Positions 1 to 8,547 of a DNA stretch of 64,000 nt are shown here, piece after piece. Source of the stretch: CADEED01 sp964444835. GTDB lineage: Bacteria; Pseudomonadota; Gammaproteobacteria; Steroidobacterales; Steroidobacteraceae. The notes beneath the pieces are model-generated. The model had not been told where the DNA came from and did not search any database. It worked only from the letters and a program-made list of their open reading frames with translations. Both the position numbers and the translations under genes were made by a program. Position 1 is the first letter of the stretch. Every line of letters begins with the position of its first letter. The stretch covers positions 1 to 64,000 of the forward strand of contig CAYUIT010000010.1 of assembly GCA_964444835.1 (NCBI GenBank), in the 5' to 3' direction.

Positions 1-1
1 A

Positions 2-562
2 CCCGGATTCGCGCCGCGCCGCATGCTCGACATGGGCTGTGGCATCGGCAACAGCACGCTGCCCTGGTGCACGGCCTTCCCGCGGGCCGAGGTGCACGCG
101 ATCGACGTCGCCGCGCCGCTGCTGCGCTATGGGCACGCGCGCGCCGAGGCGTTGGGGGCGCGCGTGCACTTCAGCCAGCAGAACGCCGAGCGCACCGGCT
201 TCGAGGCCGGCAGCTTCGACCTCGTGGTCTCGCACATCATGCTGCACGAGACCTCGCGCTCGGCCCTGCCGCGCATCGTGGCGGAGTGTCGCCGCCTGCT
301 GCGCCCCGGCGGCCTGATGCTGCACCTCGAGATCCCGCGCGGCAGCACGCCGTTCCAGCAGTTCATGTACAACTGGGAAGTCTGGAACAACAACGAGACC
401 TTCGCCGTGCACATGACCGGGCTCGACCTCGCGGCGCTCGCGATCGGCGCGGGTTTCGATCCGGTCGGAGTGGAGGCGGCGGACCACGCGCAGCGCCGCG
501 CGCGCGAGCAGCGCCTCTACGCGGACGAGGTCAACTGGAAGGTGCTGCTCGCCCGGCGCTGA
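2..562 (+). CDS. Class I SAM-dependent methyltransferase, 5' end outside window
   Basis: The reading frame is open from the first bases, so the start lies upstream of the window. The fragment opens with the motif I glycine loop (MLDMGCGIGNS) that binds S-adenosylmethionine. The later stretches SFDLVVSHIMLHE and CRRLLRPGGLMLHLE are typical of motifs IV-VI of small-molecule class I methyltransferases. The substrate cannot be told. Leucine codons are almost all CTG/CTC with a single TTG, unlike the TTG-rich genes that follow, so its codon use differs mildly from its neighbours. It is convergent with the next gene and separated from it by a hairpin. The fold is clear; the function is not. Confidence 0.85.
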   Translation, partial: PGFAPRRMLDMGCGIGNSTLPWCTAFPRAEVHAIDVAAPLLRYGHARAEALGARVHFSQQNAERTGFEAGSFDLVVSHIMLHETSRSALPRIVAECRRLLRPGGLMLHLEIPRGSTPFQQFMYNWEVWNNNETFAVHMTGLDLAALAIGAGFDPVGVEAADHAQRRAREQRLYADEVNWKVLLARR

Positions 563-586
563 GCACCGGGCGAGCGCGACGCACTG

Positions 587-618
587 GCCGTCGCCGGATC
601 GAAGTGGCCGGCGACGGC
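587..618. terminator. Hairpin between convergent genes
   Basis: There is a perfect 11-bp stem (587-597 with 608-618) around a 10-nt loop, placed in the 63-bp gap between the methyltransferase stop and the stop of the convergent NTF2-like gene. There is no clear T-run on either side, so intrinsic termination is inferred from position and stem strength only. Confidence 0.5.
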
Positions 619-625
619 GCGCGCC

Positions 626-1162
626 TCACTTGGCCGCAGGCGCCGGCGGCGTCAGCGTGTAGCCGATCTGCCTGAACAGGCTGACGAGGTCGGCGTTGCC
701 CCAGCGCTCCACCACCTTGCCGTTCTCGAAGCGGTAGATGTCGATGGCGGTAATGGCGTACGGCTTTTGGGTAGGTGGGTTCCCGGCGATTCCGTTGGCG
801 TCGCGCGAGTGCACTACTGTGCGCACAATGACGTAATCGCCCGAGCACAGGATCAAGTCATCGACGAGCTTGCGTTCGGGTACGAGTGCTTTCGAGCCGG
901 TCCACATGGCTGCGAGCTGTGCATGCGTCACGCGCGACGCGCCGTCGCTGCCGCCGGCATCGCGGTTGTGCGAAATCACGCTGGGCGCGTAGAACTCCGC
1001 CACACGGCTGGCGTCGCGCTGGGTGAACAGCACGTTGTGAATCTGTAGGTAGGTGGCGAGGTTTTGCTCGTTGCCTTCGCAGCTGATGCGCGGCTTGCGC
1101 TCCTCTGCTGGGGTAGCGGTAGCGGTTGCGAGGAGTGTGAGAGCCAGCCAAATCGCGCGCAT
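626..1162 (-). CDS. Secreted NTF2/SnoaL-like protein
   Basis: A 178-residue protein beginning MRAIWLALTLLATATATPAEE, a short Sec signal peptide with cleavage probably after Ala-Thr-Pro-Ala. The mature part has the SnoaL/ester-cyclase-like NTF2 pattern: a helical pair with FYAPSVISHNRD, a central strand region, and a C-terminal AITAIDIYRFENGKVVERWGNAD stretch that is diagnostic of the SnoaL family. Such proteins form small alpha+beta barrels, and their substrates are varied and mostly unknown. The frame stays open upstream to 1378, but the ATG at 1162 directly precedes the signal peptide. It lies 104 bp after kduD on the same strand, so it may be read with the hexuronate operon, but no functional link is visible. 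Confidence 0.75.
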   Translation of the reverse strand: MRAIWLALTLLATATATPAEERKPRISCEGNEQNLATYLQIHNVLFTQRDASRVAEFYAPSVISHNRDAGGSDGASRVTHAQLAAMWTGSKALVPERKLVDDLILCSGDYVIVRTVVHSRDANGIAGNPPTQKPYAITAIDIYRFENGKVVERWGNADLVSLFRQIGYTLTPPAPAAK

Positions 1163-1266
1163 GGGGGTCGTGCTTCTAGAGCGTGTGGATGCACGCACTA
1201 CAGCATTTTCGCCCCGCGCCGCGCTCGGGTGTTCGCTGCACTCTCCGCTACGTGGTAACGGCGGCG

Positions 1267-2040
1267 TTAGCGCGCGAGCCAACCGCCGTCGACGGGCAAT
1301 ACGATGCCGTGCACGTAGTCCGCCGCACTCGAAGCCAAAAACACCGCCGCGCCACCCAAGTCTGCGGGCACGCCCCAACGGCCCGCGGGAATGCGCGCCA
1401 GAATGTCGCGATTTCGGTTTGGATCGGCGCGCAATGCCGCTGTGTTGTTAGTGTCAAAGTAACCGGGCGCGATGGCATTCACATTGATGCCTCTCGCGGC
1501 CCATTCGTTGGCTAACAGCTTGGTGAGGCCGGCAATGCCGCTTTTGCTGGCGGTGTAGGAGGCCACGCGAATGCCGCCTTGGAACGAGAGCATCGAGGCG
1601 ATGTTGATCACCTTGCCGCCCGCGCCGCGCGCCACGAACCGGCGGGCCACGGCTTGCGTGAGAAAGAACGCGGCCTTGAGGTTCACGTCCATCACGGCGT
1701 CCCAATCAGCCTCCGAGAACTCGAGCGCATCGGCGCGACGAATGATGCCGGCGTTGTTCACGAGAATATCGACGGGGCCGAAGTGCTCCTCGATCTGCGC
1801 CACGATGGCGTGCGGATCGTGCTTGGCGCCGAGATCGGCCGGATGCCAGTGGAAGCGCCGGCCGAGCTGCGTGACGGCGCGTGCGGTGTCGCCTGGATCG
1901 CTGCGGCCTACGGCTGCGATGTCGGCGCCGGCCGCCGCGAGCGCGATGGCAATCCCTTGCCCGAGCCCGGTGTTCGCACCCGTCACGAGCGCGATGCGCC
2001 CGTCCAAGCGAAACGAGCTCGGCAGCGCGGCGGTGTTCAT
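1267..2040 (-). CDS. kduD: 2-dehydro-3-deoxy-D-gluconate 5-dehydrogenase (KduD)
   Basis: A 257-residue short-chain dehydrogenase. The NAD-binding TGANTGLGQG motif is near residue 20, NNAG near 93, catalytic Ser in NIASMLSFQGG, and the YTASKSG Tyr/Lys pair follows. INVNAIAPGY.DTNNT and the C-terminal VDGGWLAR match characterised KduD proteins closely. It reduces 2,5-diketo-3-deoxygluconate (5-keto-4-deoxyuronate isomerised by KduI) to 2-keto-3-deoxygluconate in the cytoplasm, the last step of unsaturated galacturonate catabolism before KdgK. Its ATG overlaps the kduI stop (ATGA), which implies translational coupling in a uxaC-kduI-kduD operon. Identification is secure. Confidence 0.95.
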   Translation of the reverse strand: MNTAALPSSFRLDGRIALVTGANTGLGQGIAIALAAAGADIAAVGRSDPGDTARAVTQLGRRFHWHPADLGAKHDPHAIVAQIEEHFGPVDILVNNAGIIRRADALEFSEADWDAVMDVNLKAAFFLTQAVARRFVARGAGGKVINIASMLSFQGGIRVASYTASKSGIAGLTKLLANEWAARGINVNAIAPGYFDTNNTAALRADPNRNRDILARIPAGRWGVPADLGGAAVFLASSAADYVHGIVLPVDGGWLAR

Positions 2041-2873
2041 CGCAGCGTTCCCATCGGCACGCCGTCCATGTCTTTGTAGTCTTGGTTTTCGCCGCCCATC
2101 GCCCAGATGAACGAGTAGTTACTGGTGCCGCAGCCGGTGTGGACGGACCACGGCGGCGCAATCACGGCTTGCTCGTTGGCCACCACCACATGGCGCGTTT
2201 CGCTGGGCTCGCCCATCATGTGGAATACGCGCGCGTCGGGCTTCAAATCGAAATAGAAATAAATCTCCGAGCGCCGCTCGTGCATGTGGCAGGGCATGGT
2301 GTTCCACACGCTGCCCTCGGCGAGGGACGTGAGGCCTAACAACAACTGCGACGACTTGCAGATCTCGGGGTGCACGTATTGGTAGATCACGCGCTCGTTG
2401 GAGGTGGCGGGCGCGCCCATGGGCATGGGCATGCGCTTGGCGAGCGTGATGTGCACGAGCTCGTGCACGGATGCGGCCGGCGTGCTCACGAGATAGAAGC
2501 GCGCCGGGTTGGCGGCGGCGGCGGAGCTGAATTCCACGCGCTTGGTGCCGGCCGGTACATACAAGCCTTCGCGCGGTTGCAGCTCGATGCGCTTGCCGTC
2601 CACGTCCACCGTGCCCGCGCCGCCGATGTTCACGACGCCGAGCTCGCGCCGCTCGAGGAACGCGGTCTTGGCGAGTTCGGGCACGTTGTCTAACACCACG
2701 GCCCGCGTGGCCGGCAGCGCGCCGCCGATCACCATGCGTTCCACGTGCGAGTGCGTGAGTGATATCTGATCGGGGAGGAAGATCTCGCTCACCAAGTAGT
2801 GCTTGCGCAGCCCCGCCGTATTGAGATGTGGCACGAGTTCGGGGTGCGTGGCGTGGCGTTTGTCGATCGGCAT
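2037..2873 (-). CDS. kduI: 5-keto-4-deoxyuronate isomerase (KduI)
   Basis: From the ATG at 2873 (MPIDKRHATHPE) the product is 278 residues, the usual KduI length; the frame continues upstream but without similarity. The cupin metal ligands are in place as His196, His198, Glu203 (CHMHERRSE) and His245 (WSVHTGCG). The enzyme isomerises 4-deoxy-L-threo-5-hexosulose uronate, released from pectate lyase products, to 3-deoxy-D-glycero-2,5-hexodiulosonate for KduD. It overlaps kduD by four bases and follows uxaC by 14 bp, so the three are probably one transcript. Very secure. Confidence 0.96.
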   Translation of the reverse strand: MPIDKRHATHPELVPHLNTAGLRKHYLVSEIFLPDQISLTHSHVERMVIGGALPATRAVVLDNVPELAKTAFLERRELGVVNIGGAGTVDVDGKRIELQPREGLYVPAGTKRVEFSSAAAANPARFYLVSTPAASVHELVHITLAKRMPMPMGAPATSNERVIYQYVHPEICKSSQLLLGLTSLAEGSVWNTMPCHMHERRSEIYFYFDLKPDARVFHMMGEPSETRHVVVANEQAVIAPPWSVHTGCGTSNYSFIWAMGGENQDYKDMDGVPMGTLR

Positions 2874-2887
2874 AGTCGGTCTCCGGG

Positions 2888-4300
2888 CTACAAGCGGTAG
2901 GCGCGCTTGGGTGAGTGATAGGCAAGGTCCACCGCCACTTCGCGGGCGGCGTCCTCGTCGAGTCGATGTTCGGCCACGAGCCGCGCGAGGTAGGCGCAAT
3001 CGATGCGCCGCGCAACGTCATGGCGCGCAGGAATGGAGAGGAACGCGCGCGTATCGTCGTTGAAGCCGACGGTGTTCGCAAAGCCGGCGGTGCTAGTGGT
3101 TAGCTCGCGGAAGCGCATCAGGCCTTCGGGGCTATCGTGGAACCACCACGCGGGGCCGAGCCGCAAGATGGGGTAGTGGCCGGCGAGCGGCGCGAGTTCG
3201 CGGCTGTAGGCCGATTCATCGAGCGTGAACACGATCAGCGTGAGGCGCGGCTCGTTGCCGAAGCGATCGAGCAGCGGGCGCAAGTCGTGCACGTAGTCGG
3301 TGGGCGTGGGAATGTCGGCGCCTTTGTCGCGGCCCCACGCGGCATGCAGCGCGCGGTTGTGGTTGCGCAGCGCGCCCGGATGCAACTGCATCACGAGGCC
3401 GTCGTCCAAGCTCATCGCGGCCATTTCGGTGAGCATTTGCGCACGAAACAACTCGGCATCGTGTGGCGTGGCCTCGCCGCTCGACACGCGCTTGAACAAG
3501 CTTTCGGCGGCCGTGGCCGAAAGATCGGTTGTGGCCGCCGTGGGGTGGCCGTGGTCGGTGGCGGTGGCGCCGAGCTCGCGGAAGAACAGCCGGCGTTGAC
3601 GGTGCGCGGCGAGGTAGCCGCGCCACGAGTACACATCCTCGCCAGTGAGTTCGCCGAAGCGGCGCAGCGAGTCGCGGAACTCTTCGTGCTCGGGGTCGAC
3701 GACGGGATCGGGGCGATACGTGGTGATGACTCGGCCCGGCCAGCCGCTGCGGCGAATGGCTTGATGATGCTCGAGCGTGTCGACGGGCGACTCGGTGGTG
3801 GCGAGCAGCTCGATCCCGAAACGCTCGAAGAGCGCGCGCGGCCGGAACGCAGGGGTTGTTAGGGCTGCGGCGATGCGGTCGTAGTAGTCGTCGGCGGTGG
3901 TGGCATCGAGGCGGGAGGGGCAGCCGAACACTTCGGCGAACACTTGATCGAGCCACATCGACGACGGCGTGCCGCGAAACAGCGAGTAGTGCTGCGCAAA
4001 CAACCGCCACGCTGCGCGCGGCTCGGCGGTGCTGCGGCCGTCGCGGCCGGGCACCCCTAACGACTCGAGCGAAATGCCTTGGCTGTAAAGCATCCGATAC
4101 AAATAGTGATCGGGGCTCAGCAGCAGCGCGGTGGGGTTGGCAAACGGCTCGTTGGTGGCGAACCAGGCGGGGTCGGTGTGGCCGTGCGGGCTGATGATGG
4201 GCAGCGCGCGCACCTCGGCGTACAAGCGGCGCGCGATGGCGCGCGTGCTGGGCTCGGCCGGGAAGAGGCGGTCAGGGTGCAGTTGCAGGGGCGTCGGCAT
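2888..4300 (-). CDS. uxaC: Glucuronate/galacturonate isomerase (UxaC)
   Basis: A 470-residue member of the uronate isomerase family in the amidohydrolase superfamily, of normal length. The N-terminal metal motif SPHGHTDP sits at residues 38-44, with ALLLSPDHYLYRML shortly after, and WWFHDSPEGL and FNDDTRAFLSIPARHD near the C-terminus, all family hallmarks. It interconverts D-galacturonate with tagaturonate and D-glucuronate with fructuronate, the entry step of the reductive hexuronate pathway. It is the first gene of the minus-strand operon. A promoter-like pair (TTACCA, 17 bp, TATGAT at 4319-4324) and an operator lie just upstream. Confidence 0.96.
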   Translation of the reverse strand: MPTPLQLHPDRLFPAEPSTRAIARRLYAEVRALPIISPHGHTDPAWFATNEPFANPTALLLSPDHYLYRMLYSQGISLESLGVPGRDGRSTAEPRAAWRLFAQHYSLFRGTPSSMWLDQVFAEVFGCPSRLDATTADDYYDRIAAALTTPAFRPRALFERFGIELLATTESPVDTLEHHQAIRRSGWPGRVITTYRPDPVVDPEHEEFRDSLRRFGELTGEDVYSWRGYLAAHRQRRLFFRELGATATDHGHPTAATTDLSATAAESLFKRVSSGEATPHDAELFRAQMLTEMAAMSLDDGLVMQLHPGALRNHNRALHAAWGRDKGADIPTPTDYVHDLRPLLDRFGNEPRLTLIVFTLDESAYSRELAPLAGHYPILRLGPAWWFHDSPEGLMRFRELTTSTAGFANTVGFNDDTRAFLSIPARHDVARRIDCAYLARLVAEHRLDEDAAREVAVDLAYHSPKRAYRL

Positions 4301-4342
4301 GGGTCGGTCTCAGGCGCCATCATACCGGCATTTGGTGCCTAT

Positions 4343-4356
4343 GGTAACCGGTGTCA
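4343..4356 (-). promoter_or_regulatory. Putative LacI-family operator upstream of uxaC
   Basis: GGTAACCGGTGTCA contains one full half-site (ACCGGTGTCA) and the conserved outer G...C pair of the motif found at four other places in this locus. It overlaps the candidate -35 of the uxaC-kduI-kduD promoter and lies in the 97-bp gap between uxaC and the LacI-family gene. Confidence 0.7.
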
Positions 4357-4397
4357 TAAAGTGCGGATTTCGGGCACCGTGGGGCGCACACGGCCGT

Positions 4398-5495
4398 TTA
4401 GGCGGCGGCGGGCGGTTGACAAGAGTCGCGCACCACGAGGTGGGGCACGAGTGGGCCGGTGTCGAGCGCCGAGGCATCGGCGTGGATGAGCCGCTGTGCG
4501 GCGATCCGGCCAATGTCGCGAATGGGCAGGCGTACGGTGGTGAGCGAGGGCAGCAAGCGGGCGGCGAGGGGGCCGTCGTCGAAACCGATCACGGACAGGT
4601 CGCCGGGAATGGACAAACCCATGCGCTGTGCCGAGCGGTAGACGCCCGCGGCCATCTCGTCGTTGCTGGCAAAGATGGCGGTCGGCCGTGGTTTGCGCGC
4701 GAGCAGCATGTCGGCGCAGGCCACGCCGGATTCGTAGGTGTAACCGCCTTCGACAATAAGCTCCGGTGGAATCTGAATGCCGCGCTCGGCGAGCGCGCCG
4801 AGAAAGCCGATGCGGCGTTCCTTGGCCGACAAAAAGCCCGCCGGGCCCGTGATGAACGCGATGCGCCGGTGGCCTAACGACTCCAAGTAGTGAGCGGCTT
4901 CGGCCACGGCGACGCGGTCGATTGTGGCGACCATTCGTTCCGGAACATCGAGCTGCGCGTACGAAACGCGCACGTAGCGGCAATCCACGGCGGCGAGCGC
5001 GCGCGTCAGTTCGTCGTTTTCCGAAACGGGCGGCAGCAAGATGACGCCGCGCAGTTTCTGGCGATCGGCGAAATGGCGCACGCTCGACACGAGGTTGGGG
5101 TTGTGGCGATCGCACGGATGCACTACGAGTTCGTAGTCGGTGCCGCGCAGCCCGTCGAGCGCGCCTTCCAAAATGTTGACGATGTACTGCGCGTTCGGGT
5201 TGTCGTACACGAGGCCGATCAAGAACGACTTGCGGAACGCGAGTCCGCGCGCTTGAGGGTCGGGGGTGTAGCCAGCGCGGTCGATCACGGCCTGCACCCG
5301 CGCGCGCGTGTCTTCGCGGATCATCGGCGAGCGGTTGAGTACTCGCGATACGGTTTTCTTCGAAACGCCGGCGAGCCGGGCGATATCGTTGATGGTGGTG
5401 TTGCGCCCGGTCTTCGGCGTCTCGCGCTCGCTGCTCGAACTGCGCGGCGCGGTGCTCTTGCGGGTGCTGGTGCGCCCTTTGGCCGGGGATTTCAT
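4398..5495 (-). CDS. LacI-family transcriptional regulator of the hexuronate locus
   Basis: A 365-residue LacI/GalR protein. The helix-turn-helix and hinge helix are at residues 34-58 (TTINDIARLAGVSKKTVSRVLN), followed by the periplasmic-binding-protein-like effector domain (FASNDEMAAGVYRSA, VIGFDDGPLA). A basic, Ser/Thr/Lys-rich extension of about 30 residues precedes the DNA-binding domain, longer than in most LacI proteins. It lies between the uxaC operon and the divergent uxaA operon, with an ACCGGT-centred palindrome on both sides. It is therefore the obvious candidate to bind the motif at 4343, 5548, 12207, 19623 and 19658. The inducer is probably a KDG-pathway intermediate, by analogy with known pectin regulators; this is inference. 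Confidence 0.9.
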   Translation of the reverse strand: MKSPAKGRTSTRKSTAPRSSSSERETPKTGRNTTINDIARLAGVSKKTVSRVLNRSPMIREDTRARVQAVIDRAGYTPDPQARGLAFRKSFLIGLVYDNPNAQYIVNILEGALDGLRGTDYELVVHPCDRHNPNLVSSVRHFADRQKLRGVILLPPVSENDELTRALAAVDCRYVRVSYAQLDVPERMVATIDRVAVAEAAHYLESLGHRRIAFITGPAGFLSAKERRIGFLGALAERGIQIPPELIVEGGYTYESGVACADMLLARKPRPTAIFASNDEMAAGVYRSAQRMGLSIPGDLSVIGFDDGPLAARLLPSLTTVRLPIRDIGRIAAQRLIHADASALDTGPLVPHLVVRDSCQPPAAA

Positions 5496-5546
5496 TCGCG
5501 CCGATTGTACTCGGGCTTGCCGCGGCGCGCTGCCTCTGGGCGCGGG

Positions 5547-5561
5547 TTGACACCGGTTTCC
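5547..5561 (+). promoter_or_regulatory. -35 element overlapping LacI-family operator, upstream of uxaA
   Basis: TTGACA at 5547-5552 is a consensus -35 hexamer and is embedded in TGACACCGGTTTCC (5548-5561), a copy of the locus operator. No good -10 stands at 17 bp; TAATGT at 5575 is the nearest AT-rich candidate. A repressor bound here would block the uxaA-uxuB transcript and perhaps the divergent regulator gene starting at 5495. Confidence 0.65.
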
Positions 5562-5605
5562 TCTTGTCGCAACGTAATGTAAGGGAATGTACGGACAACC
5601 TACCC

Positions 5606-7111
5606 ATGGCTGACGAGTGCAGCGCGGCGCGGGCGTATCGCGTTCACGAGAGCGACGACGTGGCGGTGGCGGCCCATGATGTCGCGGCTGGCGCGGCCGT
5701 CACGATTGCGGGCGTCGGCACGATCGTGGCGACGCAACCGATTCCGCGCGGGCACAAGCTGGCCCTGCGAGAACTGCACGCAGGCGATTCGCTGCGCAAG
5801 TATGGCGCGCCGATCGGCCGTGTCACTGCCTCGATCCAGCGTGGCGATTGGGTGCACGAGCACAATCTGACGAGTGCGCTCGTCGGCACGATTGGCCCCG
5901 ACGCGGCACACAGCCGCGACCGCGTGCGCGGCACGGCTACGCCCCCCACGTTCCAGGGCTACCGCCGGCGCAACGGACTGGTCGGTACACGCAATGAGAT
6001 TTGGGTGCTGCCGACGGTCGGGTGCGTGGCGCGCACGGCGGAGCGGATTGCGCGCGATGCGGATGCACGCTGGCGCGGCCGACTCGATGGCGTGCATGCC
6101 TTCGCGCATCCGCTGGGCTGCTCGCAATTGGGTGGCGATCTCGATGGCACGCGGCAGCTCTTGGCGTCGCTCGTCCAACACCCGAATGCCGGCGGTGTGT
6201 TGTTAGTGGGCCTCGGTTGCGAGTCGAACCAGTTACAGAAACTGTTGGAGACGCTGCCGCCCGCTGCGCGTGCACACGTGCGGGCTTTCAATGCCCAGCA
6301 GCAAGCGGACGAGTTCGAGGCGGGCATCGCTGCAGTGGAGGAATTGGCCGAGCAAGCGGCAGCCACCGTGCGCGAGCCGTGTTCGCTCGCCGACCTGCGG
6401 CTCGGCATGAAGTGCGGCGGGTCGGATGCATTCAGCGGGCTCACCGCGAACCCGCTCGTCGGGCGCATTTCGGACATTGTCGCGAGTGCGGGTGGTGCGG
6501 TGCTGCTTACCGAGATTCCCGAGTTGTTTGGTGCGGAGCCCTTATTGTTAGGACGGGCGCAAAATGCCGACACGGCGCAGGCCTTCGAAACTTTGGTTAA
6601 TGACTTTCGGCGCTACTTCATCGAGCAAAGGCAACCGCTCGACGCCAATCCCTCGCCCGGCAATCGCGCCGGCGGCATCACGACGCTCGAAGAAAAATCG
6701 CTCGGCGCGGTGCAGAAAGGCGGCGCTGCCACGCTGACGCACATCGTGCGCTATGGCGAGCGCTCGCACGAACGCGGTTTGGGCGTGTTGGAAGCGCCGG
6801 GGAACGATGCGGTGTCGAGCACGGCGCTTGCAGCGGCCGGTGCCACGCTCGTGTTGTTCACCACGGGCCGCGGTACCCCGCTCGGTTGCCCGGTGCCCAC
6901 TTTGAAGATCGCATCGAACACCGCACTCGCGCATGCGAAGCCCCGTTGGATCGATTTCGATGCCGGGCGCCTGCTCGACGACGGGGATTTGCGGCGGTGG
7001 ACCGATGAGTTGTTAGGCCTGGTGATCGCCACGGCGAGCGGCCAGCCGGCGTGGAATGAGCGCAATGACGAGCGCGGCATCGCTATTTGGAAGCGGGGCG
7101 TCACGCTGTGA
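5606..7111 (+). CDS. uxaA: Altronate dehydratase (UxaA)
   Basis: The ATG at 5606 (MADECSAAR) gives 501 residues, close to the usual length; an in-frame ATG at 5564 would add 14 unrelated residues. The N-terminal SAF domain carries IPRGHKLALRELHAGDSLRKYG and ends in DWVHEHN. The larger C-terminal domain has GYRRRNGLVGTRNEIWVLPTVGCV and the KCGGSDAFSGLTANP signature of the UxaA/galactarate dehydratase family. It dehydrates D-altronate to 2-keto-3-deoxygluconate, iron-dependent in characterised members. The stop overlaps the GTG of the next gene (GTGA), so the two are coupled. Confidence 0.94.
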   Translation: MADECSAARAYRVHESDDVAVAAHDVAAGAAVTIAGVGTIVATQPIPRGHKLALRELHAGDSLRKYGAPIGRVTASIQRGDWVHEHNLTSALVGTIGPDAAHSRDRVRGTATPPTFQGYRRRNGLVGTRNEIWVLPTVGCVARTAERIARDADARWRGRLDGVHAFAHPLGCSQLGGDLDGTRQLLASLVQHPNAGGVLLVGLGCESNQLQKLLETLPPAARAHVRAFNAQQQADEFEAGIAAVEELAEQAAATVREPCSLADLRLGMKCGGSDAFSGLTANPLVGRISDIVASAGGAVLLTEIPELFGAEPLLLGRAQNADTAQAFETLVNDFRRYFIEQRQPLDANPSPGNRAGGITTLEEKSLGAVQKGGAATLTHIVRYGERSHERGLGVLEAPGNDAVSSTALAAAGATLVLFTTGRGTPLGCPVPTLKIASNTALAHAKPRWIDFDAGRLLDDGDLRRWTDELLGLVIATASGQPAWNERNDERGIAIWKRGVTL

Positions 7112-8547
7112 CGTTGCGCTTGTCGCGTGCGAATTTGTCGCGGATCACGCCTGGCGCGTGTGTGCCGCTGCAGCCGCGCGCGGCAGAGCGCATCGGGGTG
7201 CTGCATTTTGGTCCAGGAGCGTTTCATCGGGCGCATCAGGCGTGGTATTTCGATCGCGCCTTGGATCACGACCCGCGCTGGAGCATCTCCGAGGTGGCGC
7301 TGCGCAGTGCCACGTTTGTCGATCCGCTCGTGGCGCAAGATGGCTTGTATACGCTCGTGAGCCTCGGCGATGTGACCGAGCGGCGCATCATCCGCGCAAT
7401 CGGCGAACTGAGCTTCGTCGAGCGGCCACTCGAGCGTGCGCGAGTGCTGCAGCGCTGCCTCGATCCCGACTTGCAACTCATCACGTTGACGGTCACGGAG
7501 AAGGGTTATTGCCTGGCCGCAAATGGCGAGCTTGACGTGTCGCACCCCGACATCCAACGCGATCTGGCGAATCCGTACGAGCCGCGCAGTGCGATTGGCT
7601 GGTTGGTCGCGGGATTGGGAGCGCGTTTGCGAGCGCAACGCACGCCCGTCACGGTGATCAGTTGTGACAACCGCACGGCCAACGGCTTGCGGCTCGCGCA
7701 GGCCGCAGCGCGCTATGCCGATCTCGTCGATGTGGAAGTGGCTGCGTGGCTTCGCGATGCGATCGCGTTTCCGAATTCGATGGTGGATGCGATTACGCCC
7801 GCCACGACACCGGCACTGCGCGATGAGATCGAGCAGGCGTTGGGTGTGCGCGACGAAGCGGTCGTGCAGCGCGAGTCGTTCTGTCAGTGGGTGATCGAGG
7901 ACCGATTCTCGAGCGAGCGACCGGATTTTGCGGGGCTTGGCGTCACGCTCACCACGGATGTGTCGCGCTACGAGCGCGCCAAGCTACGCATTCTGAATGG
8001 CGCGCATTCGACGCTCGCGTATGTGGGGCTGCATCGCGGCCATGAGACGGTCCGCGATGCGATGCTCGATCCTGCGCTCGCCCACCATGTCGAACGCTTG
8101 CTGCACGATGAAGTGCTGCCGAGCCTCAGCACGCCGCTCGGCGATTACACGGCCGCGACGCTGGCGCGCTTTCGCAATCGGGCCTTACGGCACGCGCTCG
8201 CGCAGATCGCTTGGGATGGCTCGCAGAAGCTGCCGTACCGAATTCTCGAGACTGTCGCCGATAACTTGGCCGCCGGGCGCGCCGTCGATCGACTGGCAGT
8301 GACGATTGCCGCGTGGCTGCTGTTTCTGCGCAGCGCGACCGCTCGACGCAGTGAGATTGTCGATCCGCTGGCGGAGCGATTGCAGGCGTTGGCGCGGCAA
8401 TGCACCGGGGACGCGGCTCACGATGTGGGCCTGCTGTTTGCGCTGCGCGAAGTGTTTTCTGAGCCGCTTGCACAGTCGCAGCGTTTTCGCGCCGCCGTCG
8501 AGCGTGCTTATCGCGCGCTACCGCAAGGCGAGTGGGGCATCACTTGA
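7108..8547 (+). CDS. uxuB: Hexuronate reductase of the mannitol dehydrogenase family (UxuB-like)
   Basis: Starting at the GTG at 7108 the protein has 479 residues. It shows the long-chain polyol dehydrogenase pattern: FGPGAFHRAHQAWYFD near the N-terminus (NAD site), LTVTEKGYC, DNRTANG, FPNSMVDAITPAT, and the C-terminal-domain LRILNGAHSTLAYVG and WDGSQKLPYRIL. The closest family by eye is E. coli UxuB, fructuronate reductase. It is coupled to uxaA, whose substrate altronate comes from tagaturonate, so in vivo it may reduce tagaturonate as well or instead. The symbol reflects sequence class, not proven substrate. It ends 8 bp inside the convergent dctM end. Confidence 0.85.
   Translation: MTLRLSRANLSRITPGACVPLQPRAAERIGVLHFGPGAFHRAHQAWYFDRALDHDPRWSISEVALRSATFVDPLVAQDGLYTLVSLGDVTERRIIRAIGELSFVERPLERARVLQRCLDPDLQLITLTVTEKGYCLAANGELDVSHPDIQRDLANPYEPRSAIGWLVAGLGARLRAQRTPVTVISCDNRTANGLRLAQAAARYADLVDVEVAAWLRDAIAFPNSMVDAITPATTPALRDEIEQALGVRDEAVVQRESFCQWVIEDRFSSERPDFAGLGVTLTTDVSRYERAKLRILNGAHSTLAYVGLHRGHETVRDAMLDPALAHHVERLLHDEVLPSLSTPLGDYTAATLARFRNRALRHALAQIAWDGSQKLPYRILETVADNLAAGRAVDRLAVTIAAWLLFLRSATARRSEIVDPLAERLQALARQCTGDAAHDVGLLFALREVFSEPLAQSQRFRAAVERAYRALPQGEWGIT

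Noticed and set aside
1205..1260. Partial similarity to an arm of the inverted-repeat element at 53458
   Set aside because: Only about nine bases (GCTCGGGTG) match exactly, which chance can give in GC-rich DNA.
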